A stretch of 6,891 bases of DNA from Lutibacter sp. (lineage in GTDB: Bacteria; Bacteroidota; Bacteroidia; Flavobacteriales; Flavobacteriaceae): the NCBI GenBank assembly GCA_003516285.1, contig DPCK01000133.1:1-6891 (forward strand). Direction: 5' to 3'. The notes under the pieces are model-generated. The model was given only the letters and a program-made list of their open reading frames with translations, did no database searches and had not been told where the DNA came from. The position numbers were made by a program, and so were the translations under genes. Shown one piece after another: positions 1-6,891 of this stretch (positions within the stretch are counted from its first letter, which is position 1; the number at the start of each line of letters is the position of its first letter).

Positions 1-48
1 GTAGTTGTTCCAAAAATGATTAAGTATTATAAGGAGAACGCAAAATAA
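1..48 (+). CDS. C-terminal end of an unidentified upstream gene (partial)
   Basis: Frame 1 is open from the window edge to a TAA at 46-48 and encodes VVVPKMIKYYKENAK. The other two plus-strand frames meet stops within the first 21 bases, so this frame is the only candidate for a gene entering from the left. The lysine-rich polar end is plausible as a protein C-terminus, but 15 residues are too few to name a family. The stop lies 78 bases before the acyl-CoA dehydrogenase start. No convincing T-tailed terminator lies between them, so co-transcription is possible but not shown. Confidence 0.5.
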   Translation, partial: VVVPKMIKYYKENAK

Positions 49-66
49 TTGGTAATTAAAATTAAT

Positions 67-106
67 GGGGTTTTTATAAATTACTATGATTTTTGATAAA
101 ACTCCC
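67..106. other. Imperfect hairpin in the leader of the acyl-CoA dehydrogenase gene
   Basis: GGGGTTTT at 67-74 can pair with AAAACTCCC at 98-106, with one bulged T at 103. AT at 76-77 can then pair with AT at 96-97 beyond a bulged T at 75. No T-run follows on the plus strand, so it does not look like a normal terminator for the preceding gene. It could be a leader structure or a chance pairing in AT-rich DNA. I see no clear Bacteroidota -33/-7 promoter and no Shine-Dalgarno sequence in 49-126. Confidence 0.25.
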
Positions 107-126
107 ACAATCTAAAAAATAATAAA

Positions 127-1878
127 ATGGATAATTTTTTCAAAGATACACCAGATTTTAAATTTCATTTGGAACATCCAATCGTTAGAAAAATTGTAAA
201 ATTAAAAGAGCGAAATTTTAAGGAATCAGAAGAATACGATTATGCACCTTTAAATCATGAAGATGCCATTGACACCTATGAAAAAATACTTGAAATTGTT
301 GGTGAAATTTGTGCTGATACGATAGCAACGAATGCAGGTGGTGTTGATCTTGAAGGGCCGCATATTGAAAATAACGAGGTGGTTTACGCTAAAGGAACTA
401 CGGCAAATTATAAAGCATTGTATGATGCCGGTTTAATAGGAATGTCGTTACCAAGAAAGTATGGAGGCTTAAACTTTCCTTTGTTGCCTTATGTGATGGC
501 TGCAGAAATGGTTGCAAGAGCTGATGCGGGTTTTGCCAATATTTGGGGGCTGCAAGATTGTGCAGAAACCATTTACGAATTTGGTTCCGAAGAACAAAGA
601 GATAAATATTTACCCCGTTTTAACAGGGACGGCGTAACTGCCGCAATGGTTTTAACCGAACCCGATGCAGGTTCTGATTTGCAATCTGTAAAGTTGAAAG
701 CGACTTTTGATAAAGAAAACAACACTTGGATATTAAATGGCGTTAAGCGGTTTATTACCAACGGTGATGCAGATCTTTCTTTGGTTTTAGCCCGTTCAGA
801 AGAAAATACCACTGATGCCAGAGGATTGTCTATGTTTATTTATGATCGTACAAATCACGCGGTTGAAGTTAGGCATTTAGAAAAAAAATTAGGAATAAAA
901 GGTTCCCCAACTTGCGAATTGGTATTCAAAAATGCGCCTGCCGAATTGGTAGGAAAAGAACGATTTGGACTGATTAAGTATGTCATGGCTTTAATGAATT
1001 CAGCGCGTTTAGGTGTTGGGGCACAATCTGTAGGAATTGCAGATGCAGCATATAGAGAAGCATTAAAATATGCGGAGGAAAGGGCACAATTTGGAAAATT
1101 CATTGTCAAATTCCCTGCAGTTTATGAAATGCTTACCAATATGAAAGTTCGATTAGATGCTTTGCGTTCACTGCTTTATGAAACAACCAGATTTGTTGAT
1201 ATTGTTAAAGTGTATGAAGAAGTTTTAAGAGACGGCACGTTAGAAACCGAAGAAAGAAATGAGCTAAAAAACTATTCAAAACTTGCAAATGTTTTTACGC
1301 CGCTTATCAAATTAATTGCAAGTGAGGCTTGTAACAGGATGGCTTATGATTCTTTACAAATTCATGGCGGAACCGGTTTTATGCAAGATTTCCCAATTGA
1401 ACGAATTTACAGAGATGCCAGAATTACATCTATTTACGAAGGAACTACCCAATTACAGGCAGTTGCAGCTATAAAAGGAGTGACTACAGGCGTTTTCCTG
1501 GAGCAAATTAAACAGTATGAAAGTGAGGTTATCGGAGCGGATACTGCAATAAAAGAAAAACTTCAAAAAATGACTGCCAATTATGAATTGGCCAGTCAAA
1601 AAGTGATGGAAACCAATAATACAGAATATCTAGATTTCCATGCAAGACGATTGGTTGAAATGGCAGGAAATATAATTATGGGCTATTTGTTGATTTTAAA
1701 CAGCCAGCGTGATGAGAAATTTAACAAATCGGCCAAGTTATTTGTAAATTTGGTAAGTTCTGAAAATAATGAAAAGTTTGATTATATTGATACCTTTGAA
1801 ATTGACCATCTTGAATTATATAAGGCAACAGGTGAAGAAATTTTACAAGAGTTAGAACTGAATATTGAAGAAGATTAG
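127..1878 (+). CDS. Acyl-CoA dehydrogenase, long (about 580-residue) FAD-dependent family
   Basis: FAD-dependent acyl-CoA dehydrogenase, which in this family introduces the alpha-beta double bond in acyl-CoA thioesters during beta-oxidation and passes electrons to electron-transfer flavoprotein in the cytoplasm. Domain order fits: an N-terminal extension (about 1-80), helical N domain (about 80-170), beta middle domain with the EPDAGSD signature at 178-184, and helical C domain with ERAQFGK at 318-324, IHGGTGF at 412-418 and IYEGTTQLQ at 436-444. Glu438 in the YEGT motif aligns with the catalytic base of medium-chain enzymes. About 130 further residues extend the C-terminus, and a charged insertion sits near 357-386. 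Both are expected of the long DmdC/FadE-like subclass rather than the 380-residue type. The ATG start gives a typical-looking N-terminus (MDNFFKDTPDF) without a Shine-Dalgarno sequence. Chain-length specificity cannot be read from the sequence. It is complete, with no frameshift. Confidence 0.93.
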   Translation: MDNFFKDTPDFKFHLEHPIVRKIVKLKERNFKESEEYDYAPLNHEDAIDTYEKILEIVGEICADTIATNAGGVDLEGPHIENNEVVYAKGTTANYKALYDAGLIGMSLPRKYGGLNFPLLPYVMAAEMVARADAGFANIWGLQDCAETIYEFGSEEQRDKYLPRFNRDGVTAAMVLTEPDAGSDLQSVKLKATFDKENNTWILNGVKRFITNGDADLSLVLARSEENTTDARGLSMFIYDRTNHAVEVRHLEKKLGIKGSPTCELVFKNAPAELVGKERFGLIKYVMALMNSARLGVGAQSVGIADAAYREALKYAEERAQFGKFIVKFPAVYEMLTNMKVRLDALRSLLYETTRFVDIVKVYEEVLRDGTLETEERNELKNYSKLANVFTPLIKLIASEACNRMAYDSLQIHGGTGFMQDFPIERIYRDARITSIYEGTTQLQAVAAIKGVTTGVFLEQIKQYESEVIGADTAIKEKLQKMTANYELASQKVMETNNTEYLDFHARRLVEMAGNIIMGYLLILNSQRDEKFNKSAKLFVNLVSSENNEKFDYIDTFEIDHLELYKATGEEILQELELNIEED

Positions 1879-1893
1879 GGCTATATAAAAACA

Positions 1894-1929
1894 AAAAAAA
1901 GCACAAATTTTTAAATTTGTGCTTTTTTT
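1894..1929. terminator. Strong palindromic rho-independent terminator after the acyl-CoA dehydrogenase gene
   Basis: GCACAAATTT (1901-1910) pairs perfectly with AAATTTGTGC (1913-1922) around a TT centre. Seven flanking A residues (1894-1900) pair with seven T residues (1923-1929), giving a 17-base-pair stem with a U-tract on the transcript. The symmetry means it could also stop transcription from the other strand. It begins 15 bases after the dehydrogenase stop and ends 37 bases before the glycosyltransferase start, so it should separate these co-oriented genes into different transcripts. Confidence 0.88.
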
Positions 1930-1966
1930 GTTTTAAAATAGATACATTAGCCGTAAATTTTAACTT

Positions 1967-2920
1967 TTGAAACTTTCTTATTCTATTATAATTCCTGTCT
2001 ATAACAGACCTCAAGAAATTGATGCGTTGCTGGAAAGCTTGACCAAGCAAACTTTTACCGAGGATTTTGAAGTGCTTGTTATAGAAGATGGCTCTATCTT
2101 AAAATCGGATGAAATAGTTTCAAAATATGAAGGACTCCTTAATGTAAAATACCATTTTAAAGAAAATAGCGGGGCAGGAGCAAGCAGAAATTTCGGAATG
2201 CAATTGGCTACGGGTAACTATTTTATCATTTTTGATTCAGATTGTATTATTCCTCCTCATTATTTAGCTGAAGTTGATGATGCTTTAGATCAAAATTATA
2301 CAGATGCATTTGGCGGCGCAGACGCGGCGCATAATTCTTTTACAACTGTTCAAAAGGCAATAAATTACAGTATGACTTCCTTTTTGACAACTGGCGGAAT
2401 TAGGGGAAGTAGAAATTCTGTCAATAGATTTCAACCACGCAGTTTTAATTTTGGGATATCCAGGTTGGCTTATAGGATTATAGGTGGTTTCAGCGATATG
2501 AAAACTGGTGAAGATATTGATTTAACCTTAAGGTTGTGGGAGAAAAATTTTCATACACAATTTATTGAAAAGGCTTTTGTGTATCATAAAAGAAGAACTT
2601 CCTTGAAGCAGTTTTTTAAACAAACATACCTTTTTGGAAAAGCGCGGCCATTTTTAAACCGTAAATATCCAGATACAGGAAAAATTACTTATTGGTTTCC
2701 AATACTTTTTATCCTGTTTTTTATGGCATCAATTGTATTGCTGTTTTTTGGATTTATGATACCTGCAGCGTTATTTTTAATTTATTTTGCGGCGTTGATT
2801 TTAGATTCATTATTTAAAAATAAAAAAATATCCGTGGCCGCTTTAAGTGTTTTATCAACATTGATACAATTCACTGGTTACGGATTGGGTTTTTTAAAAG
2901 GATCGTTTAGTTCAAACTAA
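1967..2920 (+). CDS. Family 2 glycosyltransferase with C-terminal membrane segments
   Basis: GT-A fold glycosyltransferase of family 2, expected to move a sugar from a nucleotide-sugar donor to an envelope or polysaccharide acceptor on the cytoplasmic face of the inner membrane. The N-terminus has the nucleotide-binding strand SIIIPVYNRP (about 5-14). FDSD gives the metal-binding DxD at Asp90-Ser91-Asp92, and GEDIDL at 181-186 supplies the acidic pair (Glu182-Asp183) typical of the acceptor or catalytic-base region. A hydrophobic stretch at about 243-283 can form two membrane helices, with a weaker one near 290-312. The start appears to be TTG at 1967. An in-frame TAA at 1961-1963 rules out anything further upstream, and the first in-frame ATG lies well inside the domain. 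No Shine-Dalgarno sequence is visible. It stands alone between terminators, so donor and acceptor cannot be inferred from neighbours. At 317 residues its length is ordinary for the family. Confidence 0.9.
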   Translation: MKLSYSIIIPVYNRPQEIDALLESLTKQTFTEDFEVLVIEDGSILKSDEIVSKYEGLLNVKYHFKENSGAGASRNFGMQLATGNYFIIFDSDCIIPPHYLAEVDDALDQNYTDAFGGADAAHNSFTTVQKAINYSMTSFLTTGGIRGSRNSVNRFQPRSFNFGISRLAYRIIGGFSDMKTGEDIDLTLRLWEKNFHTQFIEKAFVYHKRRTSLKQFFKQTYLFGKARPFLNRKYPDTGKITYWFPILFILFFMASIVLLFFGFMIPAALFLIYFAALILDSLFKNKKISVAALSVLSTLIQFTGYGLGFLKGSFSSN

Positions 2921-2946
2921 AGGGAAATAATTTGAAAAAATATTAA

Positions 2947-2974
2947 AAAAATAGCCGCTATTGCGGCTATTTTT
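2947..2974. terminator. Bidirectional rho-independent terminator between convergent genes
   Basis: ATAGCCGC (2951-2958) pairs perfectly with GCGGCTAT (2963-2970) around a TATT loop. Four A residues (2947-2950) pair with four T residues (2971-2974), so either strand gives a GC-rich stem followed by a U-run. It lies in the 81-base gap between the glycosyltransferase stop (plus) and the clpC stop (minus), and probably serves both genes. Confidence 0.9.
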
Positions 2975-3001
2975 AAGTTTAAAATTTAATAAACAGAAGT
3001 T

Positions 3002-5539
3002 TTAATTTTCCTCAACCTTGTTTTTTCCTTTGGTTATTTTTATGGTAAGTTCGTTTTTGTCTTTATCCAAATCCATAAAAATTGAATCGCCTTCTTTAAG
3101 TTTTGAAGTCACAATTTCTTCAGCCAAAGCATCTTCAACATATTTTTGAATGGCACGTTTTAACGGTCTGGCACCATATTGCTTGTCAAAACCTTTTTCT
3201 GCGATATAATCTTTTGCTTCTTTGGTCAAGACCAATTTATAGCCTAGATCATCAATACGTTTTGATAATTTGCTTAATTCAATATCAATAATTAAGTGAA
3301 TATCTTCAATTTCTAAAGGATTGAATATCACCACATCATCAATTCTGTTTAAAAATTCAGGAGCGAATGATTTTTTAAGTGCATTTTCTATCACGCCTTT
3401 CGCATTTGCATCAGCCTGTGACGTTTTTGAAGCTGTTCCAAATCCTACACCGGCACCAAAATCTTTCAATTGGCGGGAACCAATATTGGAAGTCATAATA
3501 AGTATGGTATTTCTAAAATCGATTCTTCTTCCCAAACTATCGGTAATGTGACCTTCATCCAAAATTTGCAACAGCATATTGAAAACATCGGGATGCGCTT
3601 TTTCAATTTCATCAAAAAGCACCACAGCGTAAGGTTTACGTCTGATTTTTTCGGTCAATTGTCCGCCTTCTTCATAACCCACATAGCCTGGAGGTGCACC
3701 AATCAAGCGAGATACGGCAAATTTCTCCATATATTCACTCATATCAATTCTCACCAAAGCTTCTTCACTGTCGAATAATTCCATGGCCAACACTTTGGCG
3801 AGCTGTGTTTTGCCCACTCCGGTTTGTCCTAAAAATATGAATGAACCAATTGGTTTGTTTGGGTCTTTAAGTCCAACCCGGTTGCGTTGAATGGCCTTCA
3901 CAACTTTGCTGACGGCTTCGTCTTGCCCGATAACTTTCCCTTTGATAAGGTTTGGCAAATCGTTCAAGCGTTTGCTTTCTGCTTCAGCAACCCTGTTTAC
4001 CGGAATGCCTGTCATCATAGAAACCACTTCTGCCACATTGTCTTCGGTAACAATTTCGCGATTCAATTTTGAAGTTTCATCCCATTTTTTTTGTTCAGTC
4101 AGTAAAAAGCTTTCAACGCGTTTTTCATCATCGCGCAAGCGTGCCGCCTCTTCATATTTTTGTCCGTTTACAGCCGCTGTTTTGTCATCCCTGATTTTTT
4201 CCAACTGTTCTTCAAGTTGTAAAATTTCTTTAGGGACCACAATATTTGTGATATGAATTCTGGAACCTGACTCATCCAAAGCATCAATTGCTTTGTCCGG
4301 CAAAAACCGATCGGTCATATACCTGTTTGTTAGGGTTACGCAAGCTTTTATGGCATCATCAGTGTAGACTACATTGTGATGATCTTCGTATTTGTCTTTT
4401 ATATTCTGTAAAATTTGAATCGTTTCCTCTACGGAAGTAGGCTCAACCATCACTTTTTGAAATCTGCGTTCCAAAGCACCGTCTTTCTCAATATTGGTTC
4501 TGAATTCATCCAAAGTTGTAGCGCCAATACATTGAATTTCACCACGCGCCAACGCAGGTTTTAACATATTGGAAGCATCTAAGGAACCCGTTGCGCCGCC
4601 GGCACCGACAATGGTGTGAATTTCATCGATGAATAAAATAATGTCATCATTTTTTTCCAATTCATTTACCAAAGCTTTCATACGTTCTTCAAACTGTCCG
4701 CGGTATTTTGTGCCCGCAACCAAGCTTGCCAAATCCAAGGAAACAACGCGTTTGTTAAATAAAATACGTGAAACTTTACGTTGAATAATGCGCAAGGCCA
4801 AACCTTCGGCAATGGCCGATTTACCAACGCCAGGTTCACCAATCAAGATTGGATTGTTCTTTTTTCTTCGGCTTAAAATTTGAGAAACACGTTCAATTTC
4901 TTTTTGGCGGCCAACTACAGGATCTAAATTTCCTTCTTCGGCCAAACGCGTTAAATCACGTCCGAAATTATCCAATACAGGTGTTTTTGTTTTCTTAAGC
5001 GGTGTTTTTTCGCCTCGTGCCTGTTCAAAAGGATTTGATTTAGAGGTATCAAAATCGTCATCATTAGAATCTTGCGCTTTTGGCAAATCTATTTCTTCGT
5101 CAAAGAATAATTGCTTGAAAACAGTTTTCACATCATCATAGCTCACGTCAAAATGTTGCAATAATTTTGTTGTTGGGTCATTTTCATTGCGTAAAATGCA
5201 TAACAGCAAATGCGCTGTGTTCACGGCTTCGCTTTGATACAATTTGGCTTCCAAAAAAGTCGTTTTTAACGCTTTTTCAGCTTGCTTTGTCAGATGTAAA
5301 CTTTTCTTTTCGTCGGTTTCCTTTATGGAATTAATCGGATTTAAACCTTCAATTTTTTTACGTAAATGATCCAGATTTATTTCTAAAGAATTTAAAATCT
5401 CTATTGCTTTTCCTTCCCCTTTTCGCAAAATTCCCAAAATAAGGTGTTCCGTACCAATAAAATCGTGTCCTAAACGCAAAGCTTCTTCTTTACTGTAGGC
5501 AATTACATCTTTAACTTTTGGTGAAAAATTATCGTCCAT
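3002..5539 (-). CDS. clpC: ATP-dependent Clp protease ATP-binding subunit ClpC
   Basis: HSP100 AAA+ unfoldase of 845 residues that feeds substrates to ClpP in the cytoplasm. Residues about 5-55 and 84-130 are the paired Clp N-terminal repeats, followed by an acidic linker (about 157-180). The D1 ATPase has Walker A GEPGVGKS at 234-241, pore loop KYRG at 278-281 and Walker B Asp305-Glu306. A short middle domain with a UVR-like motif (about 453-476) separates it from D2, which has Walker A GQTGVGKT at 571-578, pore loop GYVGY at 618-622, Walker B Asp643-Glu644 and sensor-2 GARPLKR at 789-795. VGF at 698-700 matches the ClpP-docking loop. The short middle domain and this loop distinguish it from the disaggregase ClpB. 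I chose ATG at 5539 (MDDNFSPKVKDVI) because homologues begin there. A GTG at 5590 would add 17 lysine-rich residues that look like non-coding sequence. No mcsA, mcsB or ctsR genes accompany it, unlike Firmicutes. Confidence 0.96.
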   Translation of the reverse strand: MDDNFSPKVKDVIAYSKEEALRLGHDFIGTEHLILGILRKGEGKAIEILNSLEINLDHLRKKIEGLNPINSIKETDEKKSLHLTKQAEKALKTTFLEAKLYQSEAVNTAHLLLCILRNENDPTTKLLQHFDVSYDDVKTVFKQLFFDEEIDLPKAQDSNDDDFDTSKSNPFEQARGEKTPLKKTKTPVLDNFGRDLTRLAEEGNLDPVVGRQKEIERVSQILSRRKKNNPILIGEPGVGKSAIAEGLALRIIQRKVSRILFNKRVVSLDLASLVAGTKYRGQFEERMKALVNELEKNDDIILFIDEIHTIVGAGGATGSLDASNMLKPALARGEIQCIGATTLDEFRTNIEKDGALERRFQKVMVEPTSVEETIQILQNIKDKYEDHHNVVYTDDAIKACVTLTNRYMTDRFLPDKAIDALDESGSRIHITNIVVPKEILQLEEQLEKIRDDKTAAVNGQKYEEAARLRDDEKRVESFLLTEQKKWDETSKLNREIVTEDNVAEVVSMMTGIPVNRVAEAESKRLNDLPNLIKGKVIGQDEAVSKVVKAIQRNRVGLKDPNKPIGSFIFLGQTGVGKTQLAKVLAMELFDSEEALVRIDMSEYMEKFAVSRLIGAPPGYVGYEEGGQLTEKIRRKPYAVVLFDEIEKAHPDVFNMLLQILDEGHITDSLGRRIDFRNTILIMTSNIGSRQLKDFGAGVGFGTASKTSQADANAKGVIENALKKSFAPEFLNRIDDVVIFNPLEIEDIHLIIDIELSKLSKRIDDLGYKLVLTKEAKDYIAEKGFDKQYGARPLKRAIQKYVEDALAEEIVTSKLKEGDSIFMDLDKDKNELTIKITKGKNKVEEN

Positions 5540-5590
5540 TATCGTATGTTTATATTGTAAATTTAACTGATTTTTTTCTTTTTTAAACAC

Positions 5591-5609
5591 AAAAAGTGAA
5601 CCACTTTTT
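5591..5609. repeat. Perfect 8-base inverted repeat upstream of clpC
   Basis: AAAAAGTG (5591-5598) and CACTTTTT (5602-5609) are exact reverse complements around a 3-base centre, 51 bases upstream of the clpC ATG. The position suits an operator or a hairpin in the clpC leader. Neither role is demonstrated, and half of each arm is a homopolymer run. No T-run follows on the plus strand, so a gyrA-side terminator is unlikely. Confidence 0.5.
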
Positions 5610-5693
5610 CATAATTTATTTCAACAGACTTTTTTTGGGCATTAAAAATACTGAAAACCAGTGTGTTAATGCTGGTTTAAGTGAACTTTTCAT
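5594..5693. repeat. Pair of short direct repeats, AAGTGAAC followed by TTTTCAT
   Basis: AAGTGAAC then TTTTCAT occurs contiguously at 5679-5693. It occurs again at 5594-5612, where CACT is inserted between the two halves. A third, shorter AAGTGAA lies at 5739-5745. The three copies share one orientation and start 85 and 60 bases apart. This could be a repeated protein-binding site or coincidence in low-complexity DNA. Confidence 0.4.
5655..5678. repeat. 7-base dyad between clpC and gyrA
   Basis: AAACCAG (5655-5661) and CTGGTTT (5672-5678) are exact reverse complements separated by 10 bases, near the middle of the divergent region. No adjacent U-run is long enough for a good terminator on either strand. 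Spaced dyads of this kind can be regulator sites, but no known operator is recognised. Confidence 0.4.
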
Positions 5694-5795
5694 TGTTGAT
5701 AAAAAACAGAAAAACAACGTGACAAAAAGGCCATAAAAAAGTGAAAAGTCGTATATTGCTTTGTTAAAAATTGACACAAAATTAAATAAAAATTT

Positions 5796-6891
5796 ATGGC
5801 AGACGGAGAAAAAATTATACCAATTAATATTGAAGATGAAATGAAATCTGCTTACATTGATTACTCAATGTCAGTAATAGTTTCAAGGGCATTGCCTGAT
5901 GTGCGAGATGGGTTAAAACCCGTACACAGAAGGGTGCTTTTTGGTATGCACGAATTAGGAATTAAAGCAACAGGATCTTATAAAAAATCAGCAAGAATAG
6001 TTGGGGAAGTTTTGGGTAAGTATCATCCGCACGGTGACACTTCGGTTTACGACGCAATGGTGCGTATGGCTCAAGAATGGAGTATGCGATATATGATGGT
6101 GGACGGACAAGGAAACTTCGGTTCTGTAGATGGCGACAGTCCTGCAGCAATGAGGTATACAGAGGTTCGTATGCAAAAAATTTCGGAAGAAATGCTTGCG
6201 GATATTGAAAAAGATACGGTAGATCATCAATTAAACTTTGATGACACTTTGGAAGAACCAACCGTTTTACCTACCAGAATTCCAACGTTGTTGGTGAACG
6301 GCGCTTCGGGTATTGCCGTTGGGATGGCCACAAATATGGCTCCCCACAATTTAACGGAAGTTATCAATGGCACTTTGGCTTACATCGAAAACAGGGATAT
6401 TGAAATTTCTGAATTGATGCAGCATATTAAAGCACCTGATTTCCCAACTGGCGGTATTATTTACGGTTATGAAGGCGTAAAAGAAGCTTTTGAGACGGGC
6501 AGAGGCAGAATTGTGATGCGCGCAAAAGCCATTATTGAAGAAGTTAATGGCCGTGAAAGCATTATTGTCACTGAAATTCCTTATCAGGTGAATAAGGCAG
6601 AAATGATTAAAAAAACTGCTGAATTGGTCAACGATAAAAAACTGGAAGGCATTGCAAATATTCGCGATGAATCAGACAGAAATGGAATGCGTATTGTTTA
6701 CATTTTAAAACGTGATGCCATACCAAATATCGTTTTAAACAATTTATTCAAATATACCGCGCTTCAAACATCATTCAGCGTCAACAATATTGCTTTGGTA
6801 AAAGGGCGCCCAGAACAACTAAATCTAAAACAATTAATTCATTATTTTGTTGAACACAGACACGTTGTTGTGGTGCGAAGAACAGAATTTG
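5796..6891 (+). CDS. gyrA: DNA gyrase subunit A, N-terminal part (cut by the window edge)
   Basis: Subunit A of the A2B2 gyrase, which cuts and rejoins DNA to introduce negative supercoils. Only 365 complete codons plus one base are present. They cover the winged-helix and tower part of the breakage-reunion domain, ending at VVRRTEF just before the coiled coil. The start MADGEKIIPINIEDEMKSAY is a standard GyrA N-terminus. Tyr121, in AMRYTEVRM and preceded by Arg120, matches the catalytic tyrosine (Tyr122 in E. coli). The quinolone-determining segment reads KYHPHGDTSVYDAMV. Thr82 sits at the E. coli Ser83 position and Asp86 at the Asp87 position. QGNFGS is at about 109-114. No Shine-Dalgarno sequence precedes the ATG. 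Distinguishing GyrA from ParC by the N-terminus alone is slightly uncertain, but QGNFGSVDGD and overall similarity favour GyrA. It runs divergently from clpC. Confidence 0.95.
   Translation, partial: MADGEKIIPINIEDEMKSAYIDYSMSVIVSRALPDVRDGLKPVHRRVLFGMHELGIKATGSYKKSARIVGEVLGKYHPHGDTSVYDAMVRMAQEWSMRYMMVDGQGNFGSVDGDSPAAMRYTEVRMQKISEEMLADIEKDTVDHQLNFDDTLEEPTVLPTRIPTLLVNGASGIAVGMATNMAPHNLTEVINGTLAYIENRDIEISELMQHIKAPDFPTGGIIYGYEGVKEAFETGRGRIVMRAKAIIEEVNGRESIIVTEIPYQVNKAEMIKKTAELVNDKKLEGIANIRDESDRNGMRIVYILKRDAIPNIVLNNLFKYTALQTSFSVNNIALVKGRPEQLNLKQLIHYFVEHRHVVVVRRTEF

Larger units (their letters stand above)
5540..5795. promoter_or_regulatory. Divergent intergenic region of clpC and gyrA
   Basis: These 256 AT-rich bases separate the ClpC start (minus) from the GyrA start (plus) and must hold at least one promoter for each direction. 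I see no convincing open reading frame here. No exact TAnnTTTG (-7) element of the Bacteroidota sigma factor was found. The nearest plus-strand match is TTGCTTTG at 5756-5763, 32 bases before the gyrA ATG, with one mismatch and no obvious TTG at the -33 spacing. The region also holds the repeats listed separately. The promoter role is inferred from gene orientation, not from a clear element. Confidence 0.6.

Noticed and set aside
573..1109. Minus-strand open frames of 79 and 84 codons (573-812, 855-1109) inside the acyl-CoA dehydrogenase gene
   Set aside because: They lie entirely opposite a well-supported conserved gene, and their products show no recognisable domain.
1721..2050. Minus-strand open frame of 109 codons spanning the end of the dehydrogenase gene, the terminator and the glycosyltransferase start
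   Set aside because: It reads through a strong hairpin terminator (giving a run of Phe, Lys and Leu) and overlaps two conserved genes.
3103..4256. Five plus-strand open frames of 61-121 codons opposite clpC
   Set aside because: All are antisense to highly conserved AAA+ coding sequence, and none has a recognisable domain.
5540..5590. Upstream GTG start for ClpC adding 17 residues
   Set aside because: The added residues (MFKKEKNQLNLQYKHTI) come from AT-rich intergenic-type sequence, while ATG at 5539 gives the family's usual N-terminus.
5771..5776. TTGACA resembling an E. coli -35 box upstream of gyrA
   Set aside because: It lies only 19 bases before the ATG, leaving no room for a -10 box and leader, and Bacteroidota use a different promoter consensus.
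5962..6261. Two overlapping minus-strand open frames of 99 and 80 codons opposite gyrA
   Set aside because: They are antisense to the catalytic core of GyrA and overlap each other in different frames.
1..6891. Mobile elements, CRISPR arrays, tRNA or rRNA genes, defence or toxin-antitoxin systems
   Set aside because: I saw no transposase, integrase, long terminal repeats, regularly spaced repeats or cloverleaf sequences. The genes are ordinary core functions.

Overview
The window looks like core chromosome of a member of the Bacteroidota, most likely family Flavobacteriaceae. The DNA is AT-rich. No start codon has a clear Shine-Dalgarno sequence, which is usual in this phylum. The acyl-CoA dehydrogenase, ClpC and GyrA proteins all have a flavobacterial look. 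This placement comes from recalled family features, not from a database search.

Layout, left to right. Bases 1-48 are the last codons of an unidentified plus-strand gene. Next comes a roughly 583-residue acyl-CoA dehydrogenase (127-1878, +), closed by a strong palindromic terminator (about 1894-1929). A membrane-anchored family 2 glycosyltransferase follows (1967-2920, +) and appears to start at TTG. It converges on clpC (start reassigned to 5539, so 3002-5539, -), with a palindromic terminator shared in the 81-base gap. A 256-base divergent intergenic region (5540-5795) separates clpC from gyrA. gyrA (5796 to the window edge, +) is present only as its first 365 codons.

The genes do not form one pathway. 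They are a lipid-catabolism flavoenzyme, an envelope or polysaccharide sugar transferase, a protein-quality-control AAA+ unfoldase that partners ClpP, and a type II topoisomerase subunit. The two terminators and the divergent clpC/gyrA arrangement indicate at least three independent transcription units.

I found no mobile element, CRISPR array, tRNA or rRNA gene, toxin-antitoxin pair or defence system, and nothing I would call a new system. The best candidates for a second look are the TTG start of the glycosyltransferase squeezed between a terminator and an in-frame stop, and a cluster of short inverted and direct repeats between clpC and gyrA.
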